Shown piece by piece: positions 14,617 to 24,741 of a stretch of DNA of 42,490 nucleotides. The stretch is taken from the NCBI GenBank assembly GCA_025358355.1, contig JANYJX010000075.1:1-42490 (forward strand). The letters run 5' to 3'. Both the position numbers and the translations under genes were made by a program. This DNA comes from Actinomycetes bacterium. GTDB lineage: Bacteria; Actinomycetota; Thermoleophilia; Gaiellales; Gaiellaceae. The stretch's first letter is position 1, and each line of letters begins with the position of its first letter. The notes beneath the pieces were generated by a model. It did not search any database and had not been told where the DNA came from. It saw nothing but the letters and a program-made list of their open reading frames with translations.

Positions 14617-16313
14617 TTCGCAGCCCGGCTCGTGGACCGGGACGCCGCCCGGCGCAGCACGCGACTGTCGCCAACCCGTCTCGTGACGCCGTCGATGTCG
14701 AACCGTTCGAGCAGGAGCTGGGCGTCTCGGCGGCCAGTTCCGACGAGGTCGCGAAAGCGCGCGAGCGCGATGTCGCCGGTGGCCTCGCACTCGCGGATGA
14801 GCGCGTCGCGCGCGGTCGCGTACGAGTCAGCGCCGATCGCGTACGAGTCGCCGAGACGAACAAGCCGACCCTGACGTTCGAGCGCGCGGGCGAGTGCTGG
14901 ATCGTCGATCTTCGTCGCGACCACACCCGCCCCGGCGAGAAGCCGCTCGAGCGCGGCGACCTCGGACTCGCGATGGGCGAGCGACTCGTGGGCGCCGGGG
15001 AGATACAGGTGCGAACCGCGCCGCTCGAGGCCGAGCAGCGGCACGATTTCCGCCGCCCACGGCTCGGCCGGCGCAGGCACGCCGGGGTCGAGCGGGTCGG
15101 CGGCCGCGATCCGCTGGTGGAGGCTCTCGCGCAGTTCGTCGAGCCACGCTTCCGCGTAGAGCCAGTCGCCGGCGCGGGCCGCAGTTGTCAGCGCGCCGTC
15201 GACCAAATGCTTGAGCGAGTCGGCACGGACCGGCGCGTAGATTGTCGCGGCGATCTCACCGCGCTCGACGAGATCGAGTCGGGCGGCGTCACGATGCCGT
15301 GGCGGTGCGGGATCGAGCACGCGACCGCCACCGACGGTCGTCGCGTCCCGGAGGACGACGCGATCGCCTCGTGCGGCGACGAGGGGCGACGACAGGCGCA
15401 GCTGCGCGCCGTGCTCTCCGATCCGATGGACTCGCGCGGGGACGCGAGTCGTCCCATGATGCACGGTCAGCGTGGCCCCGTCCGGAATGGGCGCGACTTC
15501 GTCGAGAGACACGTCCAAGCGATACGAGACCGGAAAGGCACCGGGCGCGATGAGCGCATCACCCGGGCGAAGCTGCTTTCGCTCAATCCCGGGGATCCCG
15601 AGCGCGACGCGCTGGCCAGCCTCCGCCTGGCCGACGGGCGCGTCGTGCACCTGGACCGAGCGCACGCGCACTTCCGTGCCGCTCGGCTCGGCGCGGAGGA
15701 CATCTCCGGCGGAGATCGATCCCGACCAGAGCGTGCCGGTCGCGACCGTGCCAATTCCGCGCAGGGTGAATACGCGATCGACGTAGAGCCGCGCTGGACC
15801 CTCGCCGTGCGTTGGCTGCGCGCCGTCGGCGGCTCGCGCAATCGCGGCCCGAAGGTCGTCGAGGCCTGCTCCTGTCTTCGCGCTGACGGCGACGACCTCG
15901 GCTCCCGGGACCAGCTCGCGCGCCTCGTCGAGCGCTAGCTCGAGCGTCTCGGCGTCGACCGCATCGGCCTTCGTCACCGCCACGACACCGCGTTCGATCC
16001 CGAGCAGACGGAGGATCGCGAGATGCTCACGCGTCTGCGGCCTGGCACCTTCTCCCGCGTCGACGACCAGCAGGAAGAGGTCGATCCCGGTCGCGCCCGC
16101 CACCATCGCCCTGACAAACCGCTCGTGCCCCGGAACGTCAACGAGCGACAGCCGCCGCCCATCCGCGAGATCGAGCGGCGCGTAGCCGAGGTCGATCGAG
16201 ATCCCCCGCCGCTGCTCCTCCGGCAACCGATCCGTGTCCTTCCCGGTCAGTGCCCGAACGAGCCACGTTTTCCCATGGTCGATGTGGCCGGCGGTGCCAA
16301 TCGTCAGCGGCAT
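14550..16313 (-). CDS. selB: Selenocysteine-specific elongation factor SelB
   Basis: SelB binds GTP, Sec-tRNA and the SECIS hairpin to deliver selenocysteine at UGA. G1 is GHIDHGKT (residues 9-16), G2 [10 protein letters not shown] (the SelB form), G3 DVPGH (59-63) and G4 TKAD (114-117). Domains II and III follow ([18 protein letters not shown]). The C-terminal half is the winged-helix region that reads SECIS, ending with [20 protein letters not shown]. At 587 residues it is of usual length. The last ~30 residues are Ser/Thr/Ala-rich and overlap 14254-14616 on the opposite strand. The start is 4 bp after the selA stop, so both are made from one transcript. Confidence 0.97.
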   Translation of the reverse strand: MPLTIGTAGHIDHGKTWLVRALTGKDTDRLPEEQRRGISIDLGYAPLDLADGRRLSLVDVPGHERFVRAMVAGATGIDLFLLVVDAGEGARPQTREHLAILRLLGIERGVVAVTKADAVDAETLELALDEARELVPGAEVVAVSAKTGAGLDDLRAAIARAADGAQPTHGEGPARLYVDRVFTLRGIGTVATGTLWSGSISAGDVLRAEPSGTEVRVRSVQVHDAPVGQAEAGQRVALGIPGIERKQLRPGDALIAPGAFPVSYRLDVSLDEVAPIPDGATLTVHHGTTRVPARVHRIGEHGAQLRLSSPLVAARGDRVVLRDATTVGGGRVLDPAPPRHRDAARLDLVERGEIAATIYAPVRADSLKHLVDGALTTAARAGDWLYAEAWLDELRESLHQRIAAADPLDPGVPAPAEPWAAEIVPLLGLERRGSHLYLPGAHESLAHRESEVAALERLLAGAGVVATKIDDPALARALERQGRLVRLGDSYAIGADSYATARDALIRECEATGDIALARFRDLVGTGRRDAQLLLERFDIDGVTRRVGDSRVLRRAASRSTSRAANQGASGSANSTDEGSTPSTTES

Positions 16314-16317
16314 GGGC

Positions 16318-17625
16318 TCACGAGTCGCGAGCAGCTACGACCGCTGCGGCGACCACCTCGATGTCGGCATCCGCCAGCGTCCGGCAGTCGAGGAGCAGGC
16401 GGCCGTCGCGGACGATGCCGACGATCGGTGGCTCGCCGGCGCGGAGCAGATCGGTGAGCGACTCCTCGACAGCGCAGGCGAAGCTCGGCAGTTCGGCGAG
16501 CGGCAGCGCGCCGCCGCCGACGCGCGCGACCGTCTCCTCGACCTCACCTCCGACGAGCGCGGCCAGCCGTTCGGCCCGCGCTCGCACCGTCTCGGCCGGC
16601 TCGTCGAACATGCGCAAGACGGGAATCTCGCGCCGCGCGCGCTCCGGATCGAGGCAAAGCTGGAGCGTCCCTTCGAGCGCGGCCAGCGTCAGCTTGTCGG
16701 CGCGCAACGCACGCTGCAACGGATGGCGGCGCAGCTTCTCGACGAGGTCGGCGCGACCGACGACGATTCCAGCCTGTGGGCCGCCGAGCAGCTTGTCACC
16801 CGAGAAGCAGACGAGATCAGCGCCGGCGGCGAGGCTCGACGTCGCGGTCGGTTCGTCGCCGACATCGAACGGCGCGCCGGAGCCGAGATCGTCGACCAGC
16901 GGCAACTCGTGGCGCCGCGCGATCTCGGCCAGCTCGCCCAACTGCGGCTGCCCAGCAAAACCCACGACGCGGAAGTTCGACTGGTGCACGCGCAGGAGTA
17001 GCGCCGTCTCGGGCCCGATCGCGCGCTCGTAGTCGGCAGCGCGGGTGCGGTTCGTCGTCCCGACCTCGACGAGCCGTGCACCCGATCGCGCGAGCACATC
17101 GGGAATGCGGAATCCGTCGCCGATCTCGATCAGCTCGCCGCGCGACACGAGCACCTGACGTCCCTCGGCCAGCGCGGCCAACGCGAGCAGAACAGCGGCG
17201 GCGTTATTGTTCACAACGAGCGCAGCCTCTGCGCCCGTCAGCCGAGCGAGCAGCCCCGCGAGATGATCCTGTCGCGAACCGCGCGCGCCAGCTTCGAGGT
17301 CGTACTCGAGATTGGAGTAGCCGCCGCCGACTTCGACGACGCGCGCGAGCGCGGCTTCGGCCAGCGGCGCGCGGCCCAGGTTCGTGTGCACGAGCACGCC
17401 GGTCGCGTTGAGCACGCGTCGCAGCGAGTGTCGCCGCGCCGACTCGAGCTGCGCGAGAACGAGCTTTGCAATATCTCCCGGATCGCGACCGGCCCGAATC
17501 TCAACCCGCGCGCGATCGAGTACCGAGCGCGCCGCCGTCACGACAAGCGCGCGCGGCTCCGCAGAAAACTGGGGATCGGCGAGCAGGCTGTCGACGGACG
17601 GAAGGTCGCGAAGAGTGGGCGCCAT
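16318..17625 (-). CDS. selA: L-seryl-tRNA(Sec) selenium transferase SelA
   Basis: SelA converts Ser-tRNA(Sec) to Sec-tRNA(Sec) with selenophosphate, using PLP. The 435-residue protein carries the SelA pattern [45 protein letters not shown] and [18 protein letters not shown]. The PLP lysine lies in [14 protein letters not shown] (Lys278). ATG 17625 is chosen because homology begins there and a TACACT box lies 8 nt upstream; longer frames add Pro/Arg-rich sequence. It is the bacterial type, acting directly on seryl-tRNA, so no PSTK/SepSecS is needed. Selenophosphate synthetase (selD) is not in the window. Confidence 0.97.
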   Translation of the reverse strand: MAPTLRDLPSVDSLLADPQFSAEPRALVVTAARSVLDRARVEIRAGRDPGDIAKLVLAQLESARRHSLRRVLNATGVLVHTNLGRAPLAEAALARVVEVGGGYSNLEYDLEAGARGSRQDHLAGLLARLTGAEAALVVNNNAAAVLLALAALAEGRQVLVSRGELIEIGDGFRIPDVLARSGARLVEVGTTNRTRAADYERAIGPETALLLRVHQSNFRVVGFAGQPQLGELAEIARRHELPLVDDLGSGAPFDVGDEPTATSSLAAGADLVCFSGDKLLGGPQAGIVVGRADLVEKLRRHPLQRALRADKLTLAALEGTLQLCLDPERARREIPVLRMFDEPAETVRARAERLAALVGGEVEETVARVGGGALPLAELPSFACAVEESLTDLLRAGEPPIVGIVRDGRLLLDCRTLADADIEVVAAAVVAARDS

Positions 17626-17633
17626 CTCGCCTG

Positions 17634-17639
17634 AGTGTA
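17634..17639 (-). promoter_or_regulatory. Putative -10 box for selAB
   Basis: On the minus strand TACACT ends 8 nt before ATG 17625. This fits a leaderless or near-leaderless selA transcript. There is no Shine-Dalgarno. The divergent GNAT gene starts 41 bp away and has its own box. Confidence 0.4.
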
Positions 17640-17654
17640 GGACGAATCGAGCTA

Positions 17655-17660
17655 TACGCT
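17655..17660 (+). promoter_or_regulatory. Putative -10 box for the GNAT gene
   Basis: TACGCT (TANNNT) ends 6 nt before ATG 17667, the spacing expected for a leaderless transcript. No ribosome binding site is present. Confidence 0.4.
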
Positions 17661-17666
17661 GCCGCG

Positions 17667-18071
17667 ATGGAGCCAACCTGCGAATGGCGCGGCCAGTTCG
17701 AAAACACGGAGCTGAACGCGCTTCATGCGGAGGCGTTCGAGCACCGGGCGTTTCCGGACCGTGAGTGGGACTGGAAAGGACAGGTGCACGGGCACAGCCT
17801 GGGCTGGGTCTGCGCACGCGATGGCGAGCAGCTGGTCGGCTTCGTCAACGTGGCGTGGGACGGCCTCGTCCACGCCTTCGTGCTGGACACGATGGTCGGC
17901 TCGCAAGCCGGCCGGCTGGGGATCGGGACACAGCTCGTCGCCATCGCAGTTGCCGAAGCGCGTGCCGCTGGCTGCGAGTGGCTCCACGTCGATTTCGAGG
18001 ATCACCTGCGTCCGTTCTACTTCGACGCCTGCGGCTTCAAACCGACAAACGCCGGGTTGATCGCGCTCTAG
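17667..18071 (+). CDS. GNAT family N-acetyltransferase
   Basis: This compact 134-residue acetyltransferase has WVCARDGEQLVGFVNVAWDG (strands 2-3), VLDTMVGSQAGRLGIGTQLVAIAV (strand 4 plus the acetyl-CoA pyrophosphate loop, G-x-G-I-G form) and LHVDFEDHLRPFYFDACGF (the usual FY..GF end). The substrate is unknown. ATG 17667 is chosen from the leaderless -10 box and family length. It is divergent from selA with a 41-bp gap and converges on the nucleoside phosphorylase gene over a shared hairpin. Confidence 0.88.
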   Translation: MEPTCEWRGQFENTELNALHAEAFEHRAFPDREWDWKGQVHGHSLGWVCARDGEQLVGFVNVAWDGLVHAFVLDTMVGSQAGRLGIGTQLVAIAVAEARAAGCEWLHVDFEDHLRPFYFDACGFKPTNAGLIAL

Positions 18072-18079
18072 CACTGTAG

Positions 18080-18100
18080 GGGTGAGGCTTTGCCTCGCCC
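18080..18100. terminator. Bidirectional terminator-like hairpin
   Basis: GGGTGAGGC (18080-18088) pairs with GCCTCGCCC (18092-18100) with one T-G wobble and loop TTT. It lies between two convergent genes and could end both. No T-run is present on either side. Confidence 0.6.
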
Positions 18101-18902
18101 TCACGCGGCGAGCGCGGGCAACAACTCACGCAGCAGCGCGGTAAGCCGGCCCTGCGCCGACGCGCCGACTGCCAGCACCTGCTTGTGGTCGATCGACTCA
18201 GGCAGCACGCCCGCGGCCATGTTCGTGACGCACGAGATCGCGAGACAGCGCAAACCCATATGGCGCGCCGCGAGCACCTCGGGCACGGTCGACATGCCAA
18301 CGAGATCGCCACCGATCGCGCGGGTCATCCGGATCTCGGCAGGTGTCTCGAACGCCGGCCCAAGCCATGCCGCGTACACGCCTTCGGGCAACTCGAAGCC
18401 GAGCCGCGCCGCCGCGTCGTGAGCCGACGCACGCAGCCCGGGGTCGTACGCATCGGACATGTCCACAAAGCGCGGGCCAAGCGACTCGTCGTTCGGCCCG
18501 ATCAGCGGCGAGGCTCCTTGCAGATTGATGTGGTCGGAGACGAGCACGAGCTGCCCTGGCGCGAGATCCTCGCGAACGCCGCCGCACGCGTTCGTCAACA
18601 CGAGCGTTCCCACGCCGAGCCGCGCCAGCACCCGCACGCCGAAGACAACCTCGGCGGCCGAGAAGCCTTCGTACAAGTGTGCGCGACCGCGCATCACCGC
18701 GAGCGGAACGCCGCCGACTGTCCCAACGGCGAGCTTCCCCGCGTGCCCGAGCGCAGTCGACAAAGGCCAGCCAGGGATCTCGCCGTAGGGAATCTCGACC
18801 GGCTCCTCGAGCTCGTCGGCGAACCCGCCAAGACCACTGCCGAGAACAACAGCAACACGCGGCTCCAGCGACGTTTGGCCGCGAATCAACTCCGTGGCCG
18901 CG

Positions 18903-18910
<8 letters not shown>
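18101..18910 (-). CDS. punA: Purine nucleoside phosphorylase (trimeric class)
   Basis: It cleaves purine nucleosides with phosphate to base and ribose-1-phosphate in salvage. The 269-residue length and motifs match the trimeric PNP family: VVLGSGLGGFADEL (phosphate site), VMRGRAHLYEG, LTNACGGVREDL, the GMSTVPEVLAARH substrate site, and SCVTNMAAGV with the base-binding Asn. ATG 18910 overlaps the LOG-family gene stop by 8 bp, so the two are coupled. Base specificity (guanine/hypoxanthine is usual in the class) is inferred. Confidence 0.94.
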
Positions 18911-19588
<678 letters not shown>

Positions 19589-19592
<4 letters not shown>

Positions 19593-20389
19593 AACCGGTG
19601 CTGGACGACATGCGACGCCATCATCCCGAGCACGAGCGCAACTGCGATACCGACGTAGAGCGCGCCCGCGGCGAACCCGAGTCGGCGCGCTTCGGCCGGA
19701 TCGCGTCGACCCTCGCCGCGCAACAAGGCCCGCACGCTCTTGAGGATATGGCCGCCGTCGAGGAAGCCAATCGGGATCAGATTGAAGAGGTTGAGCAGAA
19801 AGCCCGTGTAGGCAAGCGCAAGCAGCAACTGGGAGTGCTGCGACTTCCCGACGGCGAAAGCGATTGAAGCGCCAGCCGCTCCGGCAATCGGCCCGGCGAG
19901 CGAGACGAGCGCGTTCTGCCACGGATCGATGCGTCCCGCGCCCAGGCGCACATACGCCATCAGAAACGGGATGAAGACCGGGAGTGATGGGTTGAGCCCT
20001 TGTCGCTTCGCCTCGACGTAGTGGCCCATCTCGTGCGCGAGGATCAGCGCGACGAAGCCGACGCCGAACTTCCAGCCCCAGATCAGCGCGTAGCCGCCGA
20101 CGGCGATGAAGATCGAGAAGAACTTCAGCAGGACGAAGCCGAACTTGACGGCGACGCCGATCAGCGCCACGATCGGCGCGAAGATCCGCCGCAAGAGACT
20201 GCGGAACGGCTGATCCTTCTGGTCCGACATGTATTGCTCGTACGGCGGCGGCTCCACGGGCGCGGGCGCCGCTCCATAGGTGGCCGGCGGCGGCACGATC
20301 GGCGGCGGCTCGGGCGCGGCCGGGGCAGCCTCGTCGTCAGGCTCGTGCGCGCCCGGGAGCTTCCACCAGCTCGGCTCTTCGCGACTCAT
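19589..20389 (-). CDS. Site-2 protease-like M50 metallopeptidase
   Basis: ATG 20389 starts a 266-residue membrane protein. The first ~60 residues are Pro/Ala-rich and disordered, then about six helices follow. The zinc site is HEMGHY (residues 119-124), and the third ligand lies in NLIPIGFLDGGH near the C-terminus. The family cleaves within membranes, often to release anti-sigma factors. The substrate is unknown. It heads a coupled set with the LOG-family protein and the purine nucleoside phosphorylase, with overlapping starts and stops. Confidence 0.9.
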
Positions 20390-20471
20390 CTCGTCACGTT
20401 GTACCCGCTGCGTAGGAGGTCGGCGAGTCCGCCGCTGGAGCGGCCGCCGACGTGCACTGAGCGCCGGCCGG

Positions 20472-20477
20472 TACCGT
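20472..20477 (+). promoter_or_regulatory. Putative -10 box
   Basis: TACCGT ends 6 nt before GTG 20484, the leaderless spacing also seen elsewhere in this window. It supports GTG 20484 as the start. Confidence 0.35.
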
Positions 20478-20483
20478 TGTGGG

Positions 20484-20861
20484 GTGGAAACGTGCTCGGT
20501 CTGCGGCTCGGCACTGCCTCCGGTGGCGCTGAAATCGCGCGATCCGTTCTGCAGTAGGCCATGCGCGCAGGAGCACCACGGGACGGGCGAGCCGGCCGAG
20601 CGAGCTCGTGCGGCGAAGGCGCAGTACGAGCGGCACATCGAGGATGGCACCGACGCGACGTCCCTCGAGCTGCGCCGGGTCACCGTCGACGAGCGGCAGA
20701 AGCTGATGGTCGAGGGGCGTTACTCCGAGGAGTTCCTGCGGGCGTTCGCCGCATATCTGATCGAGCATCGCGAAGGCAAGCGAGTGGACACGATCACGTG
20801 GTTCTCGCCAAGAGGCAGCGGCCCGATCATGCGACGCTGGGAAGACGAAGAAGTCGCCTAG
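20484..20861 (+). CDS. Zinc-finger hypothetical protein
   Basis: The 125-residue protein starts at GTG 20484 with VETCSVCGSALPP, then DPFCSRPCAQEHHG: C-x2-C and C-x3-C pairs forming a probable treble-clef or zinc-ribbon finger. The remainder is charged and helical (SLELRRVTVDERQKLMVEGRYSE is typical of the conserved part) and ends WEDEEVA. No enzyme motif is seen. It is divergent from the M50 peptidase. Its last 4 bases overlap a pseudogene on the opposite strand. Confidence 0.72.
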   Translation: METCSVCGSALPPVALKSRDPFCSRPCAQEHHGTGEPAERARAAKAQYERHIEDGTDATSLELRRVTVDERQKLMVEGRYSEEFLRAFAAYLIEHREGKRVDTITWFSPRGSGPIMRRWEDEEVA

Positions 20862-21334
20862 CGCGGCTCGGCTGCCGCACCGCTCGAACCAGGATTCATC
20901 ACCGATTGATCTAGGCGATCGCCGGGGGTGAGGTACTTCGTTGCCTCGGCGAAGCTCTCCTTCGCGGCGGCCAGCGCGGCCCTGAGCTCCAGAGTTTGGG
21001 TAGCTCTCGCGTCGAGCATGAGGTCGGCGGGGGTCTCATAGAGGCTGCCGGTCAGGCCGAGATTTTGAAGCCCACGCACCGCCGCGACCCTAGCTCTCTC
21101 GATGCGCGGCGTCGTTACCCTTCTGCTTGAGAAGCGTGCGTCTCCAACCAAAACCGTCGCCCTTGAGCCTTTCACCCGCGCGCGCAAGGTGTGCTGGCGT
21201 CCGAGCTGCGCTGACCGCTGCGATCTCAGCTTTCGTCTGCTTCACCGCAGACGAGAAAGTGGCTCGAACCGACGCGGCGCCTCCTGGGCGGTCCCCGCGA
21301 ACGCAAGCGCGCAAACAGCTGCGAAGCTCACCAT
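20858..21334 (-). pseudogene. Frameshifted secreted-protein gene
   Basis: Three reading frames carry successive parts of one protein. From ATG 21334, MVSFAAVCALAFAGTAQEAP is a signal peptide, but that frame stops soon after. The next frame has SSAVKQTKAEIAAVSAARTPAHL, and a third has ARVAAVRGLQNLGLTGSLYE through EATKYLTPGD to 20858. All three parts have coding-like composition. At least two single-base shifts separate them. The product would be a ~140-residue helical exported protein of unknown function. Sequencing error remains an alternative to true decay. Confidence 0.6.
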
Positions 21335-21446
21335 GATCAGAAGGCCGCAAAACGAGCGCACGACCCTGCATCGGCAATAACAACGTCTCTCACTGAACCG
21401 CGAGCCGCGCGCTGGAACGCCAGCAAGTGACAGGGGGTTCGTCGTA

Positions 21447-22142
21447 CTACCCGGGTGCTACGGGCGCGTCAGGCGATGCTCTACGCGAGACCTCGGCCTG
21501 ATACTGCGCCTCGCTTCCGATCCATTCCTCGCCGCCTTCGTAGAACTCCTTTTTCCACAGCGGGACGCGCTTCTTGAGCGTGTCGATCGCGTCGCGGCAC
21601 GCGGCTAGGGCATCGCCGCGATGCGCGGCCGACACGGCGATCACGACACTCGTCTCGCCGATTCCGACGGTCCCGATGCGGTGGTGGATCGCAATGTCGA
21701 CCAAGTCGTAACGCGTCTTCAACTCGCCGGCGATCTCGGCCATGGTCTCCTCGGCCATGCCTTCGTAGGCCTCGTACTCGAGTCGGACAACCGCGCGGCC
21801 CCGGGCATGAGCACGCGTCGTCCCGATGAAGGTCGCGATCGCGCCGGCATCGTCACTCGCCACTTCGCGGACAACATCGTCGAGCGAGAGCGGCGTCTCG
21901 GAGAGCAGGAACGCGCCACCGGAGACAGGCGGGACCAGCGCTACCTCGTCGCCGTCGGCCAAAGCCGAGTCGCGCGCCGCGTAGCTGCGGTTGACCGCGT
22001 AGAGCAACCCGGCAGGCTCCTCGCCGAGCTCCAGCAGCGCCCAAATATCCGCCACCGTCGCGCAGTCGGGAAGCTCGAGTGAGCGCTCCCGAACGCCCGC
22101 CTGCTCGCGCAAACCCGCGAACAACCTGACCGAGATACGCAT
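21447..22142 (-). CDS. MoaD-MoaE fusion, molybdopterin synthase
   Basis: Residues 1-76 are MoaD (ubiquitin-like sulfur carrier) ending in the PPVSGG motif (Gly75-Gly76). Residues ~80-231 are MoaE, with FIGTTRAHARGRAVVRLEYEAYEGMA, HRIGTVGIGETSVVIAVSAAHR and the catalytic-lysine region KKRVPLWKKEFYEGG. The complex adds two sulfurs to precursor Z to make molybdopterin. MoaD works through a free C-terminal glycine thiocarboxylate, so this fusion presumably must be cleaved after Gly76, as described for mycobacterial MoaX. Molybdenum enzymes such as formate dehydrogenase are common selenocysteine users; none is seen here. Confidence 0.93.
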   Translation of the reverse strand: MRISVRLFAGLREQAGVRERSLELPDCATVADIWALLELGEEPAGLLYAVNRSYAARDSALADGDEVALVPPVSGGAFLLSETPLSLDDVVREVASDDAGAIATFIGTTRAHARGRAVVRLEYEAYEGMAEETMAEIAGELKTRYDLVDIAIHHRIGTVGIGETSVVIAVSAAHRGDALAACRDAIDTLKKRVPLWKKEFYEGGEEWIGSEAQYQAEVSRRASPDAPVAPG

Positions 22143-22211
22143 CGCGCCAGCGTACCCGCGCGACCTACGACGGTTGCCTTGCGACGCCGTGACATGTTAC
22201 ATCTGCATCGA

Positions 22212-22868
22212 ATGACAGCCCTTCTCCCACGCTCGAACCTCAACGAGCAGGTCTACGAGACGCTCCGTAGCCGCCTGCTCAGGCGCGAGCCGGGTGCAGG
22301 CGCGAAGCTCTCGCTGCACGAGCTAGCGGCCGAGCTGGGTGTCTCGCGCAGCCCTGTCCATCACGCTCTGACGCGGCTCGTCTCCGAGGGCCTGCTGACG
22401 GTGCAGGCGCGGCGCGGCTACTACGTGACGCCGGTGACCCATGACGCTGTCGTCGAGGGCTACGACGTACGACTTGCGCTCGAGCTGCACGCGGCGGAGG
22501 CGTCGGTCGGACGGCTCGACAGCTCGCAGCTCGGCAGGTTCCGGCAGCTCTCGGACGCGACCGAGGTTGCGATCTCGCATGAGGAATGGGACACGACAAA
22601 CGCCGCATTCCACGAGTTCCAGATCGACCTCGCCGACAACGCGCTGCTCTCGCGGTTCTATCGCGAGCTGACCGTGAACCTGCTGATGCAGGTCATCCGC
22701 GGTGGCCGGCTCGAAGGCGGCGAGTACCTCGTGACCGAGCATCGCGCGATCGTCGACGCGTTCGAGAACGCCGACCTGGCCGCGGTGCGAACGGCTGTCC
22801 GCACGCATATCGAGACTGGCCAGCGAATCGCGCTCGAAGCGATCGAGCGCGCCGGCGGCGTCTTGTAG
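22212..22868 (+). CDS. GntR family regulator, FadR-type
   Basis: The 218-residue protein has an N-terminal winged helix: LNEQVYETLRSRLLRRE, then LSLHELAAELGVSRSPVHHALTRLVSEGLL. The all-helical FCD ligand domain follows (RLALELHAAEASVG, NAAFHEFQID, EHRAIVDAFENADLAAVRTAVRTHIETG). FCD proteins bind carboxylates, often with a metal held by His residues (HEFQ, EHR and HIE positions are present). ATG 22212 is preferred; TTG 22179 and ATG 22194 are alternatives. It directly precedes the acyl-CoA mutase gene in the same direction (27-bp gap), which makes that gene a likely target. Confidence 0.88.
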   Translation: MTALLPRSNLNEQVYETLRSRLLRREPGAGAKLSLHELAAELGVSRSPVHHALTRLVSEGLLTVQARRGYYVTPVTHDAVVEGYDVRLALELHAAEASVGRLDSSQLGRFRQLSDATEVAISHEEWDTTNAAFHEFQIDLADNALLSRFYRELTVNLLMQVIRGGRLEGGEYLVTEHRAIVDAFENADLAAVRTAVRTHIETGQRIALEAIERAGGVL

Positions 22869-22883
22869 AGATTCTCCCCGGCG

Positions 22884-22889
22884 TACGAT
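22884..22889 (+). promoter_or_regulatory. Putative -10 box for the mutase gene
   Basis: TACGAT ends 6 nt before GTG 22896, consistent with a leaderless transcript of its own despite the close upstream regulator gene. Confidence 0.4.
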
Positions 22890-22895
22890 GCGCCG

Positions 22896-24461
22896 GTGGA
22901 TCGCCGCGAGACCGACTCCGGAATCGAGATCGCCCCGGTCTACGGCGCCGACGACGCAACCGGCCCCACCGATTTTCCAGGCGAGTTTCCGTTCACGCGG
23001 GGGCCCTATCCGGACATGTACCGCGGGCGCCCGTGGACGATGCGCCAGTACGCGGGTTTCGCGTCAGCCGAGGAGACGAACGCGCGCTTCCGCTACCTCC
23101 TCGACCGCGGGCAAACAGGGCTGTCAATCGCGTTCGACCTACCGACGCAGCTTGGCTACGACTCGGACGATCCGCTCGCTGCCGGCGAGGTCGGGCGGAC
23201 AGGTGTCGCGATCGACTCGCTCGCCGACATGGAGATCCTGCTCGCCGGGATACCGCTCGACGAGGTCTCGACATCGATGACGATCAACGCGCCGGCACCC
23301 CTGTTGCTCCTGCTGTACGCACTCGTCGCCGAAGGCCAAGGCGTGGCCGGCGCGGAGCTGCGCGGGACTGTCCAGAACGACATCCTCAAGGAGTACGTCG
23401 CCCGCGGGAACTACATCTTCCCGCCACGTCCATCGATGCGGCTGACGACCGATCTGTTCGGCTACTGCGCCGAGCGGCTGCCGGGCTGGAACACGATCTC
23501 GATCTCCGGGTACCACATTCGTGAGGCAGGTGCGACCGCGGCACAGGAGCTCGGGTTCACGCTCGCGAACGGGATCGCTTACTGCGAAGCGGCGATCGCG
23601 GCCGGGTTGTCGGTCGACGATTTCGGCGCGCGGCTCTCGTTCTTCTTCAATGCGCACAACCACTTCTTCCAGGAGGTGGCGAAGTTCCGCGCGGCGCGGA
23701 GGTTGTGGGCGGAGATCATGCGCGATCGGCTCGGCGCGACGAATCCGAAGGCGCAAGCGCTGCGCTTCCACGCGCAGACCGGCGGCTCGACGTTGACCGC
23801 GCAGCAGCCCGAGAACAACGTGGTGCGCGTGGCCATTCAAGCGCTGTCAGCGGTGTGCGGCGGCGCGCAGTCGCTGCACACGAACGGCTTCGACGAGGCT
23901 CTCGCGTTGCCGACGGAGCGTTCGGCGCGGGTGGCTCTGCGGACGCAGCAGATCCTGGCCGAGGAGGCCGGCGGCACCGACACAGCCGATCCGCTCGGCG
24001 GCGCCTGGTTCATCGAGGCGCTCACCTCGGAGCTCGAGGATCGCGCGCGCGAGCTGATCGGGCGGATCGACGACCTTGGCGGCGCGGTCGCAGCGATCGA
24101 AGCCGGGTGGATGCAGGCGCAGATCGAGGAGTCAGCGTTTGCCTACACCGCCGGTGTCGAGTCCGGCGAGCGCGTCATCGTCGGCGTCAACCGCTACGTC
24201 GAGGACGATGCTGAGGAGGTCGAGCTGCATCGCGTCGACCCTGCGACGGAGCGGCGCCAGCGCGAGCGAACGGCTCGGGTGCGAGCGGAGCGGGATGGCG
24301 CTCGCGCCGGAGATGCTCTCGCCGAAGTACGCCGAGTGGCGCAGACCGAGGCGAACCTCCTCCCATCGATGCGCGAGGCGTTGCGCGCGCGCTGCACGAT
24401 CGGCGAGATCTGCGATGTGCTCCGCGAGCTCTGGGGCACGCACGACTCGCGCCGAACGTAG
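22896..24461 (+). CDS. Acyl-CoA mutase large subunit (methylmalonyl-CoA mutase family)
   Basis: The 521-residue protein is the TIM-barrel catalytic subunit: [113 protein letters not shown]. The B12-binding domain is absent, so a separate small subunit must be encoded elsewhere. The reaction is adenosylcobalamin-dependent carbon-skeleton rearrangement, probably of methylmalonyl-CoA to succinyl-CoA, though isobutyryl- or hydroxyacyl-CoA mutases share this subunit layout. A FadR-type regulator precedes it. GTG 22896 is the start by the leaderless promoter and family N-terminus. Confidence 0.92.
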   Translation: MDRRETDSGIEIAPVYGADDATGPTDFPGEFPFTRGPYPDMYRGRPWTMRQYAGFASAEETNARFRYLLDRGQTGLSIAFDLPTQLGYDSDDPLAAGEVGRTGVAIDSLADMEILLAGIPLDEVSTSMTINAPAPLLLLLYALVAEGQGVAGAELRGTVQNDILKEYVARGNYIFPPRPSMRLTTDLFGYCAERLPGWNTISISGYHIREAGATAAQELGFTLANGIAYCEAAIAAGLSVDDFGARLSFFFNAHNHFFQEVAKFRAARRLWAEIMRDRLGATNPKAQALRFHAQTGGSTLTAQQPENNVVRVAIQALSAVCGGAQSLHTNGFDEALALPTERSARVALRTQQILAEEAGGTDTADPLGGAWFIEALTSELEDRARELIGRIDDLGGAVAAIEAGWMQAQIEESAFAYTAGVESGERVIVGVNRYVEDDAEEVELHRVDPATERRQRERTARVRAERDGARAGDALAEVRRVAQTEANLLPSMREALRARCTIGEICDVLRELWGTHDSRRT

Positions 24462-24476
24462 CCGTTGACGGCGTAT

Positions 24477-24666
24477 CGGCCATGTCCGGTGTCAGAGGAG
24501 GGACAGTGGCCGCAAAAAACCACCCTTCGGAGTCGCAAAAGGCAGCGGACAATGTGCTGGATCCCTTCTTGAAGCCGTTGGCGGTTCGCCCGCTGCCCGC
24601 AATGGACACGGCCAGGGTCAGACCCCAGACATGGCCGCGGCGGACATGGCCGGTGTCAGAGACAGG
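24477..24666. repeat. Three copies of a short palindromic-type intergenic repeat
   Basis: Related motifs occur at 24477-24497 (CGGCCATGTCCGGTGTCAGAG), 24602-24626 (GGACACGGCCAGGGTCAGACC core) and 24641-24666 (GGACATGGCCGGTGTCAGAGA). The shared core is GGACA(C/T)GGCC-GGTGTCAGA, with a GGGTCAGACCC self-complementary form in copy 2. They fill the gene-free space between the mutase and the glycosyltransferase and resemble dispersed REP-like elements. Confidence 0.6.
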
Positions 24667-24741
24667 ACGTTGGCCACAGCGGACCAGCCTCGCCAAGCCG
24701 CGGCCAGGCAGGCCACGACGGAACCCGTCAAGCTTGACCCG

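Noticed and set aside
13938..15938. 666-codon plus-strand frame opposite selB and the response regulator
   Set aside because: It is an Arg/Asp-rich antisense shadow in GC-rich DNA; the minus strand has clear SelB motifs.
21240..21334. TGA ending the signal-peptide frame of the pseudogene as another selenocysteine codon
   Set aside because: The continuation of the protein is in other frames, so a frameshift, not Sec read-through, explains the stop.
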